A stretch of DNA of 64,000 nucleotides, taken from the NCBI GenBank assembly GCA_030340625.1, contig JAOPHQ010001136.1, positions 456,747-520,746 of the forward strand, given 5' to 3'. Each line of letters begins with the position of its first letter. Position 1 is the first letter of the stretch. The notes under the pieces are model-generated. The model had not been told where the DNA came from. It did not search any database and saw only the letters and a list, made by a program, of their open reading frames with translations. The stretch comes from Merluccius polli. Its lineage: Eukaryota; Chordata; Actinopteri; Gadiformes; Merlucciidae. A program made the position numbers and the translations under genes. Positions 46,943 through 58,368 of the stretch are shown piece after piece.

Positions 46943-47463
46943 CTGTTAACCTTGTGCTACTTTACAGATAATACAATACCGTAATAATCAGCCTTTAAAA
47001 TATAATTTTTACAAGCACACACACAAAGCGGGCCACCTATTAATGGCATGGACCAAGCGGTTCTGGAGGAACAACCAGGAAGGAGACATTGAACCCTTTT
47101 AATAATCATATTTAACTATATAACTGCACACAACTTTATTTAAAAGCAAGCAAATGGAGAACATGTTTGTTTGTATTTTGGTGTCCGGTGCGTGTGGATG
47201 TGCGGCTCCTCCGGCGGAGCGGTTCATGTTAATAGCGGAGTCCGGGAGGGTTCACCTTCACGGGCGTAGTTACTAGGGATGTGCGACTATTGTCTTATCT
47301 TTAAAAATACAAAAGATGCAGCGCTGCGTTAAATCAGGGTTCGTTGTAACCACGGATGTATTCAGTTACGATGCTTGTGTTATTTTTATGTTTTACTTTT
47401 TGCGCGACTAATGAAAACTTATTGGACTAAGCCTCTGTTGATCGAGTAAGGGTTGGTCGACTA

Positions 47464-48646
47464 TAAGGCTGTCAACAAATATTCAAAATTCGAATATATA
47501 TTCGAATAGTTTTTAAAAACAGACATTCGAAGGTGAAAATTAATATTCGAATGTGGAAAAACACACCCGTGCCAGCTGCGGCGCGTTCTTTCTGCTTTGC
47601 GAGTGGGCATTTTCATTGATAAAACTAATGCTAAAAAATATCTTCACATGGTGTGTCTTTTTACAATTACCATTCATAGTGTTGTTCAGCAGAGAAATAG
47701 TCCGCCAAAGACGTTGACGTTGCTTAGCAACCGGACACGCTGGTGTTCATAAGTTACCGGAGTGATAAGAAAGACGTGAATCAGGCAAAAAATCCACTTT
47801 CCTTGACAGCGGTCCAGTGCGGTGTGCATAAAAGTACACCTCTTCTATTCCACATGGAATTCTATTCCGATCAGAGAATTGTATTCCGATTAGCCGCGTT
47901 TACATCGACACTTCTGATCCGATTAGATTTCTAATTGGAATAGATCTATTCCTATCATGAAATCCGAATGTATATATGGCGCTTACAATAGTGGTAAGCG
48001 TACGTCCGTATGTCTCTCGTGCATTCTCGTGTATTCCGATTGAGGCGTATATATGATCATTTTCTATTCCGATTGAGCTGTTCTTCCACTTCTAATCAGA
48101 CCAGAAGTTTACATTGCATTATGACTATAGCATATAAATAGTTAATTTTAATATACAAATATGAATTATTAATCGAACATTGATCGTTAATTCTCCCGAC
48201 GATCGACTAAGACAATTTAATCGAATGCCCATCTCTAGAATGAAGCCTGCCATATTTGGGACAAGAGTCGGGATTGCTTGCACAAAACTCTTGATCAACA
48301 CTCAGCATTTGTTTATTGCTGTTATTTAAACCAGTATGCACAGAGAGAGTGAGGGGGAGCGAGAGAGAGAAAAAGAGAGCGAGTGAGAGCGAGCGAGTGA
48401 GAGCGAGGTCTGCAGTCTTGGCTAATTTACTTATTTTTGTGTAGTTAATATGTTGCCAAATATGTTTAAACTTAAATAAACGACCTATACAAGTAGTTAT
48501 GTCTCGTTGTATTAGTTTGTCCTGTTATTGACATAATGCGCGTCATTGACATAATGCACAAATATATATATATATATATTCGAATATATGTGTTTTTTTT
48601 AGAGGGAATATTCGAATGTCATTTTTGAGCAATTTTGACAGCCCTA
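47464..48646. mobile_element. hAT element 'd', TSD GTCGACTA
   Basis: Left end TAAGGCTGTCAACAAATATT and right end TTTTGACAGCCCTA are inverted repeats. GTCGACTA is duplicated exactly at 47456-47463 and 48647-48654. The interior contains ATTCGAATAT motifs near both ends and an unexplained middle with ATTCCGATTGA repeats. No transposase. Nested in element b. Confidence 0.9.
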
Positions 48647-50957
48647 GTCGACTATTAGGGGGCAGCCCTAAACTAAACACAACTAAATATAATGTAAACA
48701 ATATACTGTATAATGTTGTGAAAACGTCCTTGAAACTGTGCAAACTCGTCTCTGTTCTCCTCGTGTAACTGATGCTGCTGCGTTTGCCACAGCTTTTTAA
48801 AATGGCTCTGCTGCTTCTGCAGGTCAACCTACCCGCAACAGATTAGCTCTGATCGTTCCACAAACAGAGTAGTTCTGATTGGATCTCTTCTCTATTCGTC
48901 CCTCCCTAACATTTTCGTCTCGTTTTTATTCGTTGACTAAAGTGTCAGTTATAATTTGTCACAGTCTTTTGATATTTTTCATCATAGTCTTCGTCAACGA
49001 AATTAACACTGGTCTTGATCTTGTCCCTCATCCTCCTCTCCGCCACTGCCTCCAGACTGTCCAGCTCTAGCCCAACAACAGAGCTGGCCTTCCTCACCAG
49101 CTTGTTGAGTCTGTTGGTCTCCCCAGCCTTGATGCCGCCTCCCCAGCACGCCACAGCAAAGAACAGAGTGCTGGCTACCACAGACTGGTAGAACATCTTC
49201 AGTAGCCTGCTGCACATGTCAAAGGACCTGAGCCTCCTGAGAAAGAAAAGTCTGCTCTGACCTTTTCGATAGAGTCCCTCAGTGTTGTCCGTCCAGTCCA
49301 GTTTATTGTTTATGTGTACTACTAGGAACCTGTACGAGTCTACCATCTCTATTTCATCCCCCTGGATGGTAATAGGGATAGGGGCGTCCTGCTCCGTCGA
49401 AAGTCCACCACCAGCTCCTTGGTCTTGCCGATGTTGAGCTGGAGGTGGTTCTCCTTGGACCATCTGACACACCTCTGTACTCCTCCCCGTCCTCACTGAT
49501 GCAGCCCACGATGGAGGAGTCATCGGAGAACTTCTGGAGGTGGCACGTTCCAGGGTTGAAGCTGAAGTCAGAGGTGTAGATGGTGAAAAGAAAATGTGAA
49601 AGTACGGTTTGCACTGGAGAAGTCGAAGAACATGATTCTCACTGTGCTTCCCGGCCTCTCCAGGTGTGAGTAAACCCTGTGCAGCAGGTAGATGATGGCG
49701 TTGTGCACGCTGATTTGGGCCTGGTACGCTAACTGCAGTGGGTCCAGGGAGTCGCTCACCAGGGGCCCAAGGTGCTGCAGAACCATTCTCTTGAAGATCT
49801 TCATGACATGCGAGGTTAGTACCACTGGCCTGTAGTCATTGAGAGTACTGATGATGACATGAGTCTGGCCTCACTGATCAGGAGGTTTTTAAATTGAGAA
49901 AACTTAAAGCTAAACGACAAATGATGATGGGAAGAGCTCCAATGTGTGTTTTAATTAATTTATTGGTTTTTATTTTTGTTCTCAATTTCTCACTTATGGA
50001 TAATTTTGAGCCAGAGAACAGAAAAAAAGAGCTAGTATTTATGAAACAGCCTAAATGAAACGTATTGATGTATTTTATTTACAAGAGACGCATAGTGACA
50101 GCACCAATGAGGCAGACTGGAGGAGAGAGTGGGAGGGGGAAGTCATTTTAAGTCACAACACTTCTGAGTGGAGGAGTTGACTTCCTCCTCTCCAAGTCTT
50201 TTACGCCAGTTTCACTGGAGGTCGAGCATTTTATCGAGTGGAGGTTGCTTTTAATGAAAACACGGGTCGGCCTTTTTACTGCTTTTTTTATCAATGTGTA
50301 TGCTCCAACAATCGGTACAGAGAGGAAGCTGTTTTTACAAAAAGTAAATGATGTTTTAAATGGTTGTGCCTCGGAGGATTTTTTATTATTGGGTGGGGAT
50401 TTTAACTGTACTGAGAATGCGCCATTAGACCGCAAACCATGCAGAGCCGCATCCAGTTTCCCAACATGTTCTGAGGCAGCTGGTCTGTTCTCATGGCCTG
50501 GTGGACGTGTGGAGAAGGATGCATGCAGACTGTCGACAGTATACCTGGTCCCACCTCAGAGAGAGTAGACTATCCTCAGCCAGATTAGACCGTATATATT
50601 GTTTTAAGCATCATTTTAATATTTTTAAAATGTGCAGTATTGTTCCTGCTGGTTTTAGTGATCATTCTTTACTGTTGTGTAATGTTTTTATTCAAAATAT
50701 TTGACCTAAAAGCGCTTATTGGCATTTTAATTCAGTCTTAATATTTGATAAACATTAATATAACCTCAACAAAGAGGTTATATTATTATTAGCTTATTTA
50801 TTTCTGGGATGTTTTTAGACAGAGGAAGGGTGATTTTTAGCAGTCTTAGGCAGTGGTAGGACCATGGTAAGACTGAAATTATACTTTTATGTCAGCAGCA
50901 CACTCTCAATGTCACCAGAGACATCACCAGATCTATGAATGACCTGGAGACGGATAT

Positions 50958-51716
50958 AGTGGAACTAGAAAGATTGAGCGAGTCCACAGCAAATTGAGGA
51001 TATATTGAAATCCTCAAAATCAAAAAGCTAGCGTTAGCTGACCTGTTGGATGTTAAAGTACAGGGTGCACTGGTCAGGTCTCGGTTTCAAGCCAGTGCGG
51101 AGATGGATGCTCCCTCTAGCTTCTTCTTCGGCCTGGAGAAGAGGAGCGGGCAGACGCGGGTAATCCACTCACTTTTAGCAGACACAGGGCAAACTTTAGT
51201 CAAGCCAAGCAGTGGAACTAGAAAGATTGAGCGAGTCCACAGCAAATCGAGGATATATTGAAATCCTCAAAATCAAAAAGCTAGCGTTAGCTGACCTGTT
51301 GGATGTTAAAGTACAGGGTGCACTGGTCAGGTCTCGGTTTCAAGCCAGTGCGGAGATGGATGCTCCCTCTAGCTTCTTCTTCGGCCTGGAGAAGAGGAGC
51401 GGGCAGACGCGGGTAATCCACTCACTTTTAGCAGACACAGGGCAAACTTTAGTCAAGCCAAGCAGTGGAACTAGAAAGATTGAGCGAGTCCACAGCAAAT
51501 CGAGGATATATTGAAATCCTCAAAATCAAAAAGCTAGCGTTAGCTGACCTGTTGGATGTTAAAGTACAGGGTGCACTGGTCAGGTCTCGGTTTCAAGCCA
51601 GTGCGGAGATGGATGCTCCCTCTAGCTTCTTCTTCGGCCTGGAGAAGAGGAGCGGGCAGAGGCGGGGAAACCACTCACTCTTAGCAGACACAGGGCAAAC
51701 ATTAGTCGAACCAAGC
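50958..51716 (+). repeat. 253-bp tandem triplication inside LINE ORF2
   Basis: AGTGGAACTAGAAAGATTGA recurs at 50958, 51211 and 51464, a constant 253-bp spacing. Copies 1 and 2 are almost identical; copy 3 differs at a few sites (for example CAGAGGCGGGGAAACC) and runs back into LINE sequence. Because 253 is not a multiple of three, each copy shifts frame. It encodes the ORF2 linker (LADLLDVKVQGALVRSRFQA). Confidence 0.95.
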
Positions 51717-51916
51717 CAGATAAGAAGGTGGGCTTGCAGTTTTATTCATCACTATACACAAGTGAGTATGAGGAGCAGGAAGCTCAGGTTGAGGGGTTCT
51801 GCGGACTGCCTCAGGTCTCTGAGGAGACAAACGCACAGCTCAACAGGTCATTACAAATGCAGGAGCTGAAGGCCGTTCTCCAGGGCATGCAAGGACGGCG
51901 GGCTCCCAGCATAGAC

Positions 51917-52451
51917 TAGCCTAGAACTCTAGACACCCCCTAGTGGCAGCAAATTTATTTGGCAGCTAGGTAGGGTCTAGCACTGCTCCGTCGGCTTTTT
52001 GGTGCTGGAAACACCAAGTGTGTCTTGTATGTCTGACCAATCACAGCGTGAGGGGCGGAGTCGAAAGCCGGGCTACCTAATGACGACAGAAATGCGACGG
52101 TTCTGTGTTAGAGGTAAACAATGGCTGCTGCTGCTGGCGAACGGTTGTCTTTCCACTCGGCTTTGGCCGCGACTCTTCAAGACTTTAAGTTAACATTTTA
52201 TTTGAGAAAAGAACAAAGAACGGCACTGAAGTCTTTCCTCGGAAATAAATATTTATTCTGAGTTTTGATTAATTACGTAGTCAGAGCCGTCGCTCTGACT
52301 ACGTCACCTTCTTCGTTGCTCTGATTGGTTGTAGCGCTATCCTATTGCGTGCAGAGGGAACTTGAAAGACAACCGTTTATCCCGCCCACACTGCCAATGG
52401 AGCTGATCCAGACCTTACATCTTTCTGATGTAGGTCTGGCTTGCCAGGCTA
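51917..52451. mobile_element. 535-bp MITE with 9-bp TSD AGCATAGAC
   Basis: The ends TAGCCTAG and CCAGGCTA are inverted. AGCATAGAC is present on both sides (51908-51916 and 52452-52460), and LINE ORF2 (RRAPSID then GLSVEFYKAF) continues across it. An internal palindrome TACGTAGTCAGAGC...GCTCTGACTACGT lies at 52275-52305. A 9-bp duplication suggests a Mutator-like MITE; an 8-bp hAT reading is possible. Confidence 0.85.
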
Positions 52452-53201
52452 AGCATAGACGGCCTGAGCGTTGAATTTTATAAAGCCTTCTGGGATATCT
52501 TTGCAAAAGATCTTTTAGATGTTTTTAATGAAAGCCTGGCCTCTGGTTCAATGCCCATGTCCTGCAGGAGAGACATTAAAAACTGGCGCCCTGTGTCTCT
52601 ACTGTGTGTGGATTACAAGCTTCTGTTAAAACTCTTTGCCTCCAGGCTGGGGAAAGCTATGGAGCATATCATCCACCGGGACCAGACCTACTGTGTGCCC
52701 GGCAGGTCCTTGGTGGACAATGTCCACCTCATTCGGGATGTTTTGGATGTCTCTAGCTCATTGGGCTGTAACACTGGTCTAATTTCTCTAGACCAGGAAA
52801 AGGCATTTGACTGCGTTGAACACAACTTCCTCTGGAAAGTTATGGAGAAATTTGGGTTCAACGCTGGTTTCATAGCTAAGATCAAGGTGTTGTACAGTGA
52901 GTTTGAGAGTGTGCTGAAATTTAACAGCAGTCTGTGTGCTCCTTTCAGGGTGTGTAGAGGCGTCAGGCAGGGCTGTGCTCTTTCCGGCATGCTTTACACA
53001 CTCTCCCTGGAACCCCTCCTTAACAACTTACACTACAATTTACAGGACTTGGTTTTACCGGGTTTTAATAGTAACATTGTTTTAAGTGCTTATGCTGATG
53101 ACATTGTTGTTTTTATTAAAGACCAGAGGGATGCAGACATTTTAACCCTGTAAAACACTGTAAAAAAATGTTAGCGTAACATCGGCAGCGAGGGTAAATT
53201 G

Positions 53202-53973
53202 TAGGGCTGCCCCCAACTAAAGATTTTCTTAGTCGACTCTTAGTCGCCATTTCAAGCCGATGGTCAACTAATTGTCGCACTACTACTTTACAGATAATAC
53301 AATACCGAAATAATCAACCTTTAAAATATATTTTTTATAAGCACACGCACGAAGCGGGCCGCCTATTAACGGCATGGACAAAGCGGTTCTGAAGGTTTTC
53401 GGAAAAACAACAAGGAAGGAGACATTGAACACTTTTGATAATTGTATTTATACACTGTATAACTGCACACAACTTTATTTGAAAGCAAGCAAATGGAAAA
53501 AGTGTTTGTTGGTATTTTCGTGTCCGGTGCATGTGGATGTGTGGCGCTCCTTCGGGGGAGCGGTTCATGTTAATAGCGGTGTCTGGGAGGGTTCACCTTT
53601 GCAGGCGTGGTTACGAGGGATGTGCGACTATCGTCTTGTCTTTAAAAATACAAAATTGTTTTTTAAAGTTAAGATATTAGATATTCAACTGATATTCACG
53701 CTCCGAATTACAGCAATCAGACACGGGGAACTAAAGACGCGATCACCGGTGTCTAGCGGTGTCTACCTGCCCAGGTGTATTGGTCAATATTTCTGCAGCG
53801 ATGCAAGATGCAGCGATAAGTTAAATCAGGGCTCATTGCGACCACGGATGTATTCGGTTGCGATGCTTGTGTTATTTTTATGTTTTACTTTTTGCGTGAC
53901 TAATGAAAACTTATTCGACTAAGCCTCCGTCGATCGACTAAGCCGGTTGGTCGACTATTAGGGGGCAGCCCTA
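53202..53973. mobile_element. hAT element 'b', copy B
   Basis: TAGGGCTGCCCCCAACTAAA at the left and TTAGGGGGCAGCCCTA at the right. Interior homologous to copy A. It interrupts ORF2 between SVTSAARVNW and KALAVDEW. The flanks read GTAAATTG and GTAAAGCT, only partly alike, so the TSD is uncertain. Confidence 0.88.
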
Positions 53974-54636
53974 GTAAAGCTCTTGCTGTCGATGAGTGGC
54001 GTGAAGGTCTCCCAGTTCTTCCCCAGAGCTCGACTTGGAAAAAAGATGGTTTTAAGTACCTGGGGGTGTTCTTTGGAAAATAACACATAGTCCAGAAGAA
54101 CTGGGAGAACGTCACAGAGAAAATTGAGGGGAAACTTTCCAAGTGGAAATGGCTGCTCCCTCAAATGTCTTTTAAAGGTAGAGTATTGGTTTTAAACAAC
54201 CTTGTAGCATCCCAACTGTGGCACCGTTTAACCTGTGTAGACCCCCCTTCAGGCTTACTAGCCCAATTACAGAGAAAAATGGTAGATTTTCTTTTTGGAT
54301 GGTCTTCACTGGGTGCCACAAGGGGTGCTGTTTTTAAAGAGAAGGGGGGACAGGGCCTCGTCCACCTGGCCAGCCGGACAGCCACCTTCAGACTACAGTT
54401 CTTCCAAAAATATCTCACTGGTCCAGCTGATTTAGTGTGCAGAGATGTGGCCAGCTGCATTCTCAGACGTGCAGATTAGCTGGGGCTGGAAGCTGTTTTT
54501 AATTGATTCTAAACTTTTAAAAATTAAGTGGGCTGCCTCTGTTTTATCAGGGTGTTTTTGAGTCAAGGCACCTTTTACAGTTAAAAGGGGCCCAAATTCT
54601 GACTCTGTACTGGTTGTTGAGAAAACCATTGATTCA

Positions 54637-55965
54637 ATTCAATTCTATTTGTATAGCACCAATTCATAACAGAAGTTATCTCAGGGCACTTTTCAAATGG
54701 AGCAGGTCTAGACCGAACTCCTAATAACATTTACAGAGACCCAACAGTACCACCATGAGCAAGCACTTGGCGACGGGGGCAAGGAAAAACTGCCTGTTAA
54801 AAGGCAGAAACCTCGGACAGACCCTGCGGCTCTAGGTAGGTGGTCATCTGCCTTGACCAATTGGGGTGAGAGAGAGAGAGAGAGAGAGAACAACTACATC
54901 AATACACTAATGAACATGAAGAAGATGATGACGACAGCAGCAATGATGGGGGACAGCGAGCAGCAACAACAGTAACTGTAGCAATGATAATACTTAATAT
55001 AATAACTACTAATAATAACGACAATAATATTACGGATATTAGCAATGGCAGTCAAGCAGGACCATGGCAGGAGGCTCCACCAGGATCCATGAGAACCTGC
55101 GAGACGAGAAAACACAGGAACTCTGGGGAAGAAGTGTTAGTAACATGCATGGGACATTAATGGGACATGAATTAATGGGACATACATTAATGGGACATGA
55201 ATGTGTGCAGAAAGAGAGAGAGAGGGAGAGAGGAGCTCAGTGCACCATGGGAAATCCCCTGATAGTCTAAGCCTATAGCAGCATAACTAAGGGATGGTTC
55301 AGGACTCACCTGACCCAGCCCTAACTATAAGCTTTATTAAAGAGGAATGTCTTAAGCCTACTCTTAAATGTAGAGAGGGCGTCTGCCTCCCAAACCACAA
55401 CTGGAAGCTGGTTCCACTGAAGAGGAGCTTGGTAACTGAAGGCTCTGGCTCCTGTTCTACTTTTAGAAACTATAGGAACCACCAGTAGCCCTGCATTCAG
55501 AGAATGCAGTGTTCTAGTGGGGTACTAGGGTACTATGAGCTCTTTGAGATATGAAGGGGCCTGACCATGAAGAGCTTTATAGGTGAGGAGGAGGATTTTA
55601 AATTCTATTCTAAATTTTACAGGGAGCCAATGCAGGGAAGCTAGTACAGGAGACATGTGATCTCTTTTCCTAGTTCCTGTCAGTACTCGTGCTGCAGCGT
55701 TTTGAATTAATTGGAGCGTCTTAATGGACTTATTAGGACAACCTGATAATAAAGAGTTGCAGTAATCCAGCCTTGAAGTAACAAATGCATGGATTAGTTT
55801 TTCTGCATCTGTCTTTGATTGGATGCGTCTGATTTTTGTACCATTACGTAAATGAAAAAAGGCAGAGGTCTAGAGGTCTGCATTATGTGGGAATTAAATG
55901 ACAGATCCTGATCAAAGATAACTCCAAGATTCCTGACAGTGGTGCTAGAGGCCAAGTTGAGTCTC
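54637..55965 (-). mobile_element. L2-like LINE 3' fragment nested in Tx1 copy 2
   Basis: Starts with the L2-type 3' end (GATTCAATTCAATTCTATTT then GTATAGCACC) and continues on the - strand into decayed coding sequence whose CAAATGCATGGATTAGTTTT block parallels that of the L2-like LINE at 18.3-19.7 kb. GATTCA occurs at both borders and may be part of a target duplication. It has many stops. Confidence 0.75.
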
Positions 55966-57094
55966 TAAGATTCACAGGGCCAAGCTGGACATCAGCAGCA
56001 GTGTCACCCCCGGTCTGACTGTGGCGCTGCTTAAGACAAAGTCCCTGTGCCAGCAGCAGCTGATGGATGCAGTGGGGCTGGCGCTGGGTGATGCCCGGGC
56101 CCTGGGCTCTCTTCTGGGCCTGCACTCTGTCCGGGTGGTGGGGAGGCTCCTGGAGCTGTGGCACCAGAAGCTTACTGGGAGAGATGACTATGAGAAAAGA
56201 AAGGCTAGACCGGACTATGGACTATGAGAAAAGTAAGGCCAGACCGGACCTTGCAGACCCCTTCCCTGACATCTTCCTGAGCCCAGGCCTGGGGCAACTC
56301 ACCGGTCCCCTGCTCGCACACACACACCCAGAGAAGCTGACCATACATAAGGCTGATAAGAAAACGTGGTATTTTAATTGTGTGAAGACCATCCACAAGG
56401 CCGGACTGTGCAACCGCCGCCCCCACTGTGTGGTCCAACAGGCTGGGAGGAAACGGAGCCGGCCCACAGTGGAGGGTTTTATATAAACCTCCCCTCAAAA
56501 TACAGACTGCCGACCTCCAGTGGAGGATTTTACACGGTGCTGTTGCCTCCAATGCTTTTATTTCTGTTCTTAATCCTGCTGTTCTTAACACCTGTCCATT
56601 TTGTTGCTTTCGAGAAACTGTTTATCATGTTTTTACTGAGTGCAAGAGGCTCACAAGCTTCTTCCCTCTTTTAACATTGGTTTTTAGTTTTTTCGATGTG
56701 GTTTTTACTGAGAGTGTAGCCTGAAGTGGCAGCTCCTAAACTACCTTTCAGGTGAGGCAAAGATGGCCATTTACATTAGCAGGAAAAACAGTAGAGAACA
56801 GAGAAGGGCAGGAGGCAAAGGCAGTGTGGCTGGTAAACATTAGGGCAAGACTCTGGCTAGATTTTAGATTTTATAAACACATTGGAGACTTGGACGCTTT
56901 TAAACAGCACTGGTGTTTTATTTGATATTGTTTGTTCAGTTGTCGATGAAGAGTTGGCTTTTAAGTTTTTATTAGTTAAAGTATTTTTTTTAACAAACTG
57001 GGATTTAAATGCATTAGCACTTTATTGAACCGTTGAATTGTAAAAACTAAAATTATGTAAATAAAGAGTTTTGTAAAAATCAAAAAAATCACTC

Positions 57095-57343
57095 TTAAAG
57101 GCCATGGTGCAGGTTAAACACCACTTTCGATTAATGGGTACATAAAGCACTCAAGATATGTATATAAAGTTAGAAATGTCTCCAAAATGGTGTTAAAGTC
57201 TAGTCGTTTTTGGTAGCAACGGTTCTTTTTAACACAAATCGGCGATGACGTCACATGAGTGAGACGTGTGGAAGGAAGCCTCAGCCTTGTACTAGAACTA
57301 CGGCGTGTTCGTTAGAAAATTAAACCTGCACCACGGCCTTTAA
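57095..57343. mobile_element. TTAA-target MITE
   Basis: TTAAAGGCCATGGTGCAGGT at the left matches, inverted, ACCTGCACCACGGCCTTTAA at the right. TTAA lies at both borders. No ORF. Inserted at the 3' end of Tx1 copy 2. A related right end recurs at 60188-60222. Confidence 0.85.
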
Positions 57344-57899
57344 CTTCAAAAAACACTATCAAAATACGTATATCCGCTATTGAAATTATTTTAATACACC
57401 ACCACGGTAGCGCTATGCTGCTATAAATATAATTTTCAGTTTTGATGTCGGGACATCCCTGGCGGGCGGACATTATTGTTTAACACATTGAACGTGGGGT
57501 AACTCCCCCCTCCCGGGCCGGCTACTAAACATTGGCGAAACAAACCTATTTTAGTCTCAATAACAACATGCAACGGCGAAGGCTTTATTTCTTATTTCTC
57601 TTTAATTGTGGCAAGACCCACAACGTTGGTGAAGTGTCCTGGTGAGTTGCTAGCTACCATTTAGAAAGCAACGAGCGCTGGAGCGGTCTATGAACAGCAG
57701 TGCATAGTGCAGTGCAACCGTCCCTTGAAACACGGACTCGTCCCGTATTTAGAAACAAAAGCACCCGTCCCGTATTGAGCTGAACAGCACTTTGTCCCGT
57801 ATTACTGTGAGAGTCAAAACATAGTCATATAGTAAAATGCCAATGGAAAATGAATAACAGGGCGCGTTATATGGACATGTACGGTAAAGTTGTTCCCGG
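57344..57899. other. Unassigned repeat-like sequence
   Basis: No ORF. GTCCCGTATT recurs three or four times at about 57740-57805. It may belong to a larger mobile element, but I found no termini. Confidence 0.35.
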
Positions 57900-58360
57900 T
57901 ATAGACATATATACATAGACGCCTCATAGACTGACGCTGCCCGTTAGAGCTGACGTAGCAGCGCGGCCGCCATCTTGGCAGGGGACCCAGTGCGCCCCCA
58001 GTGCATTCATTTCTATGGAGGAAGGCGTATCCCCAACTACAATAATAAGCATAACTCCCCGAATTTTTACCGGATTTTCACACGGTTTGGTTTGTTACAA
58101 ATGGCAGAGATTTATTTATGATACAGGACGATTTTTTTTTTTTTTTTAAATAATAAGAATTATTGTTCAATCTTACTTGTTAAAGGTAATCCCACACGAT
58201 CTGGTGTCAATACTGCGCCGTAAGGTGCACAACATACTGGCATAGCTTGCTCTCCCATTGACTCCTATGCTAGACTAGAGTGAGGACTCCCTACCAATAT
58301 GGCGGCGACGCTGGGTTACGTTCCATCACGTCATGAGGCGTCTATGTATATATGTCTATG
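57900..58360. mobile_element. 461-bp hAT-type MITE, TSD GTTCCCGG
   Basis: Left end TATAGACATATATACATAGA and right end TCTATGTATATATGTCTATG are inverted for about 28 bp including GCGTC/GACGC. GTTCCCGG is duplicated at 57892-57899 and 58361-58368. Its termini resemble those of the 72-bp MITE at 14538. Confidence 0.92.
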
Positions 58361-58368
58361 GTTCCCGG

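Larger units (their letters stand above)
46280..48670. mobile_element. hAT element 'b', copy A, with two nested hAT MITEs
   Basis: The left end GAGCTGCCCCCGACTAAA and right end TTAGGGGGCAGCCCTA match the termini of copy B at 53202-53973, and the interior shared with copy B (for example GCAAGCAAATGGA, TGTTAATAGCGG) confirms the family. Its left tip is eroded into the TA microsatellite, so its TSD cannot be checked. Lies inside hAT element a. Confidence 0.85.
45888..49011. mobile_element. hAT element 'a' with nested insertions, TSD GTCTTGAT
   Basis: The ends CAGTGTTAATTT and AAATTAACACTG are inverted repeats, extended on the right by GTCAACGAAATT. An 8-bp duplication GTCTTGAT flanks it (45880-45887 and 49012-49019). 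It interrupts the LINE reading frame exactly at that duplication. The left arm holds imperfect TTAGTCTTAGTCTAGTTTTA repeats (45912-46075). No transposase remains. Confidence 0.9.
45840..49830 (-). pseudogene. RT/C-terminal coding remnant of the CR1/jockey-type LINE
   Basis: On the - strand: VMKIFKRMVLQHLGPLVSDS, SLDPLQLAYQ and IMFFDFSSA (RT motif A, 49825-49620), then after an internal deletion FSDDSSIVGCI (RT motif C, about 49530), EIEMVDSYRFLVVHINNKLD, RLRSFDMCSRLLKMFYQSVV and LEAVAERRMRDKIKT (to about 49020). The same frame continues as ILGNPSHPLQCF at 45887-45850 across the hAT element. Frameshifts and the missing middle of RT make it inactive. The region between the coding parts is the nested hAT elements. 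Confidence 0.8.
44557..49860 (-). mobile_element. CR1/jockey-type LINE, - strand, carrying nested hAT elements
   Basis: The 3' end at the left (GATTGATTGATTGATAGCAC then TTTATTGATCCCCCGGGGGG) is a typical fish LINE terminus read on the - strand. Coding sequence is at 49825-49020 and resumes at 45887-45840, after a hAT element inserted with an 8-bp duplication. The LINE is 5'-truncated and inserted in antisense within Tx1 copy 2. Sequence 45049-45821 within it is not explained. Confidence 0.75.
49893..56725 (+). pseudogene. Tx1-like LINE ORF2 (endonuclease-RT), copy 2, interrupted
   Basis: Endonuclease pieces: VFYLQETHSDSTNEADWRRE (50062), VYAPTIGTERKLFLQKVNDV (50299) and LLGGDFNCTENAPLD (50388). 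A linker is triplicated at 50958-51716. RT is well preserved from 52500 to 53153: KNWRPVSLLCVDYKLLLKLF, LDQEKAFDCVEHNFLW, RQGCALSGMLYTLSLEPLL and YADDIVVFI, with the catalytic YADD intact. After a hAT insertion come KYLGVFFGK and SFKGRVLVLNNLVASQLWHR (to 54480). The C-terminus, after an L2 insertion, has LTIHKADKKTWYFNCVKTIH and the CPFC...HVFTEC motif (56590-56640). Many stops and shifts occur. Confidence 0.88.
42830..57094 (+). mobile_element. Tx1-like LINE, copy 2, split by nested insertions
   Basis: The left part (42830-44087) carries a 5' UTR and ORF1, and the right part (from about 49885) carries the end of ORF1, ORF2 and a 3' end with AAATAAAGAGTTTTG (57059-57074). No ORF2 follows ORF1 on the left and no ORF1 precedes ORF2 on the right, so I infer one element opened by insertions at 44088-49884, 51917-52451, 53202-53973 and 54637-55965. 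Copy 1 at 26.7-31.7 kb gives the uninterrupted gene order. The precise ends are approximate. Confidence 0.75.

Noticed and set aside
50958..51716. Possible CRISPR-like or satellite array
   Set aside because: Three 253-bp direct copies without spacers, inside a LINE coding region, are a simple tandem duplication.
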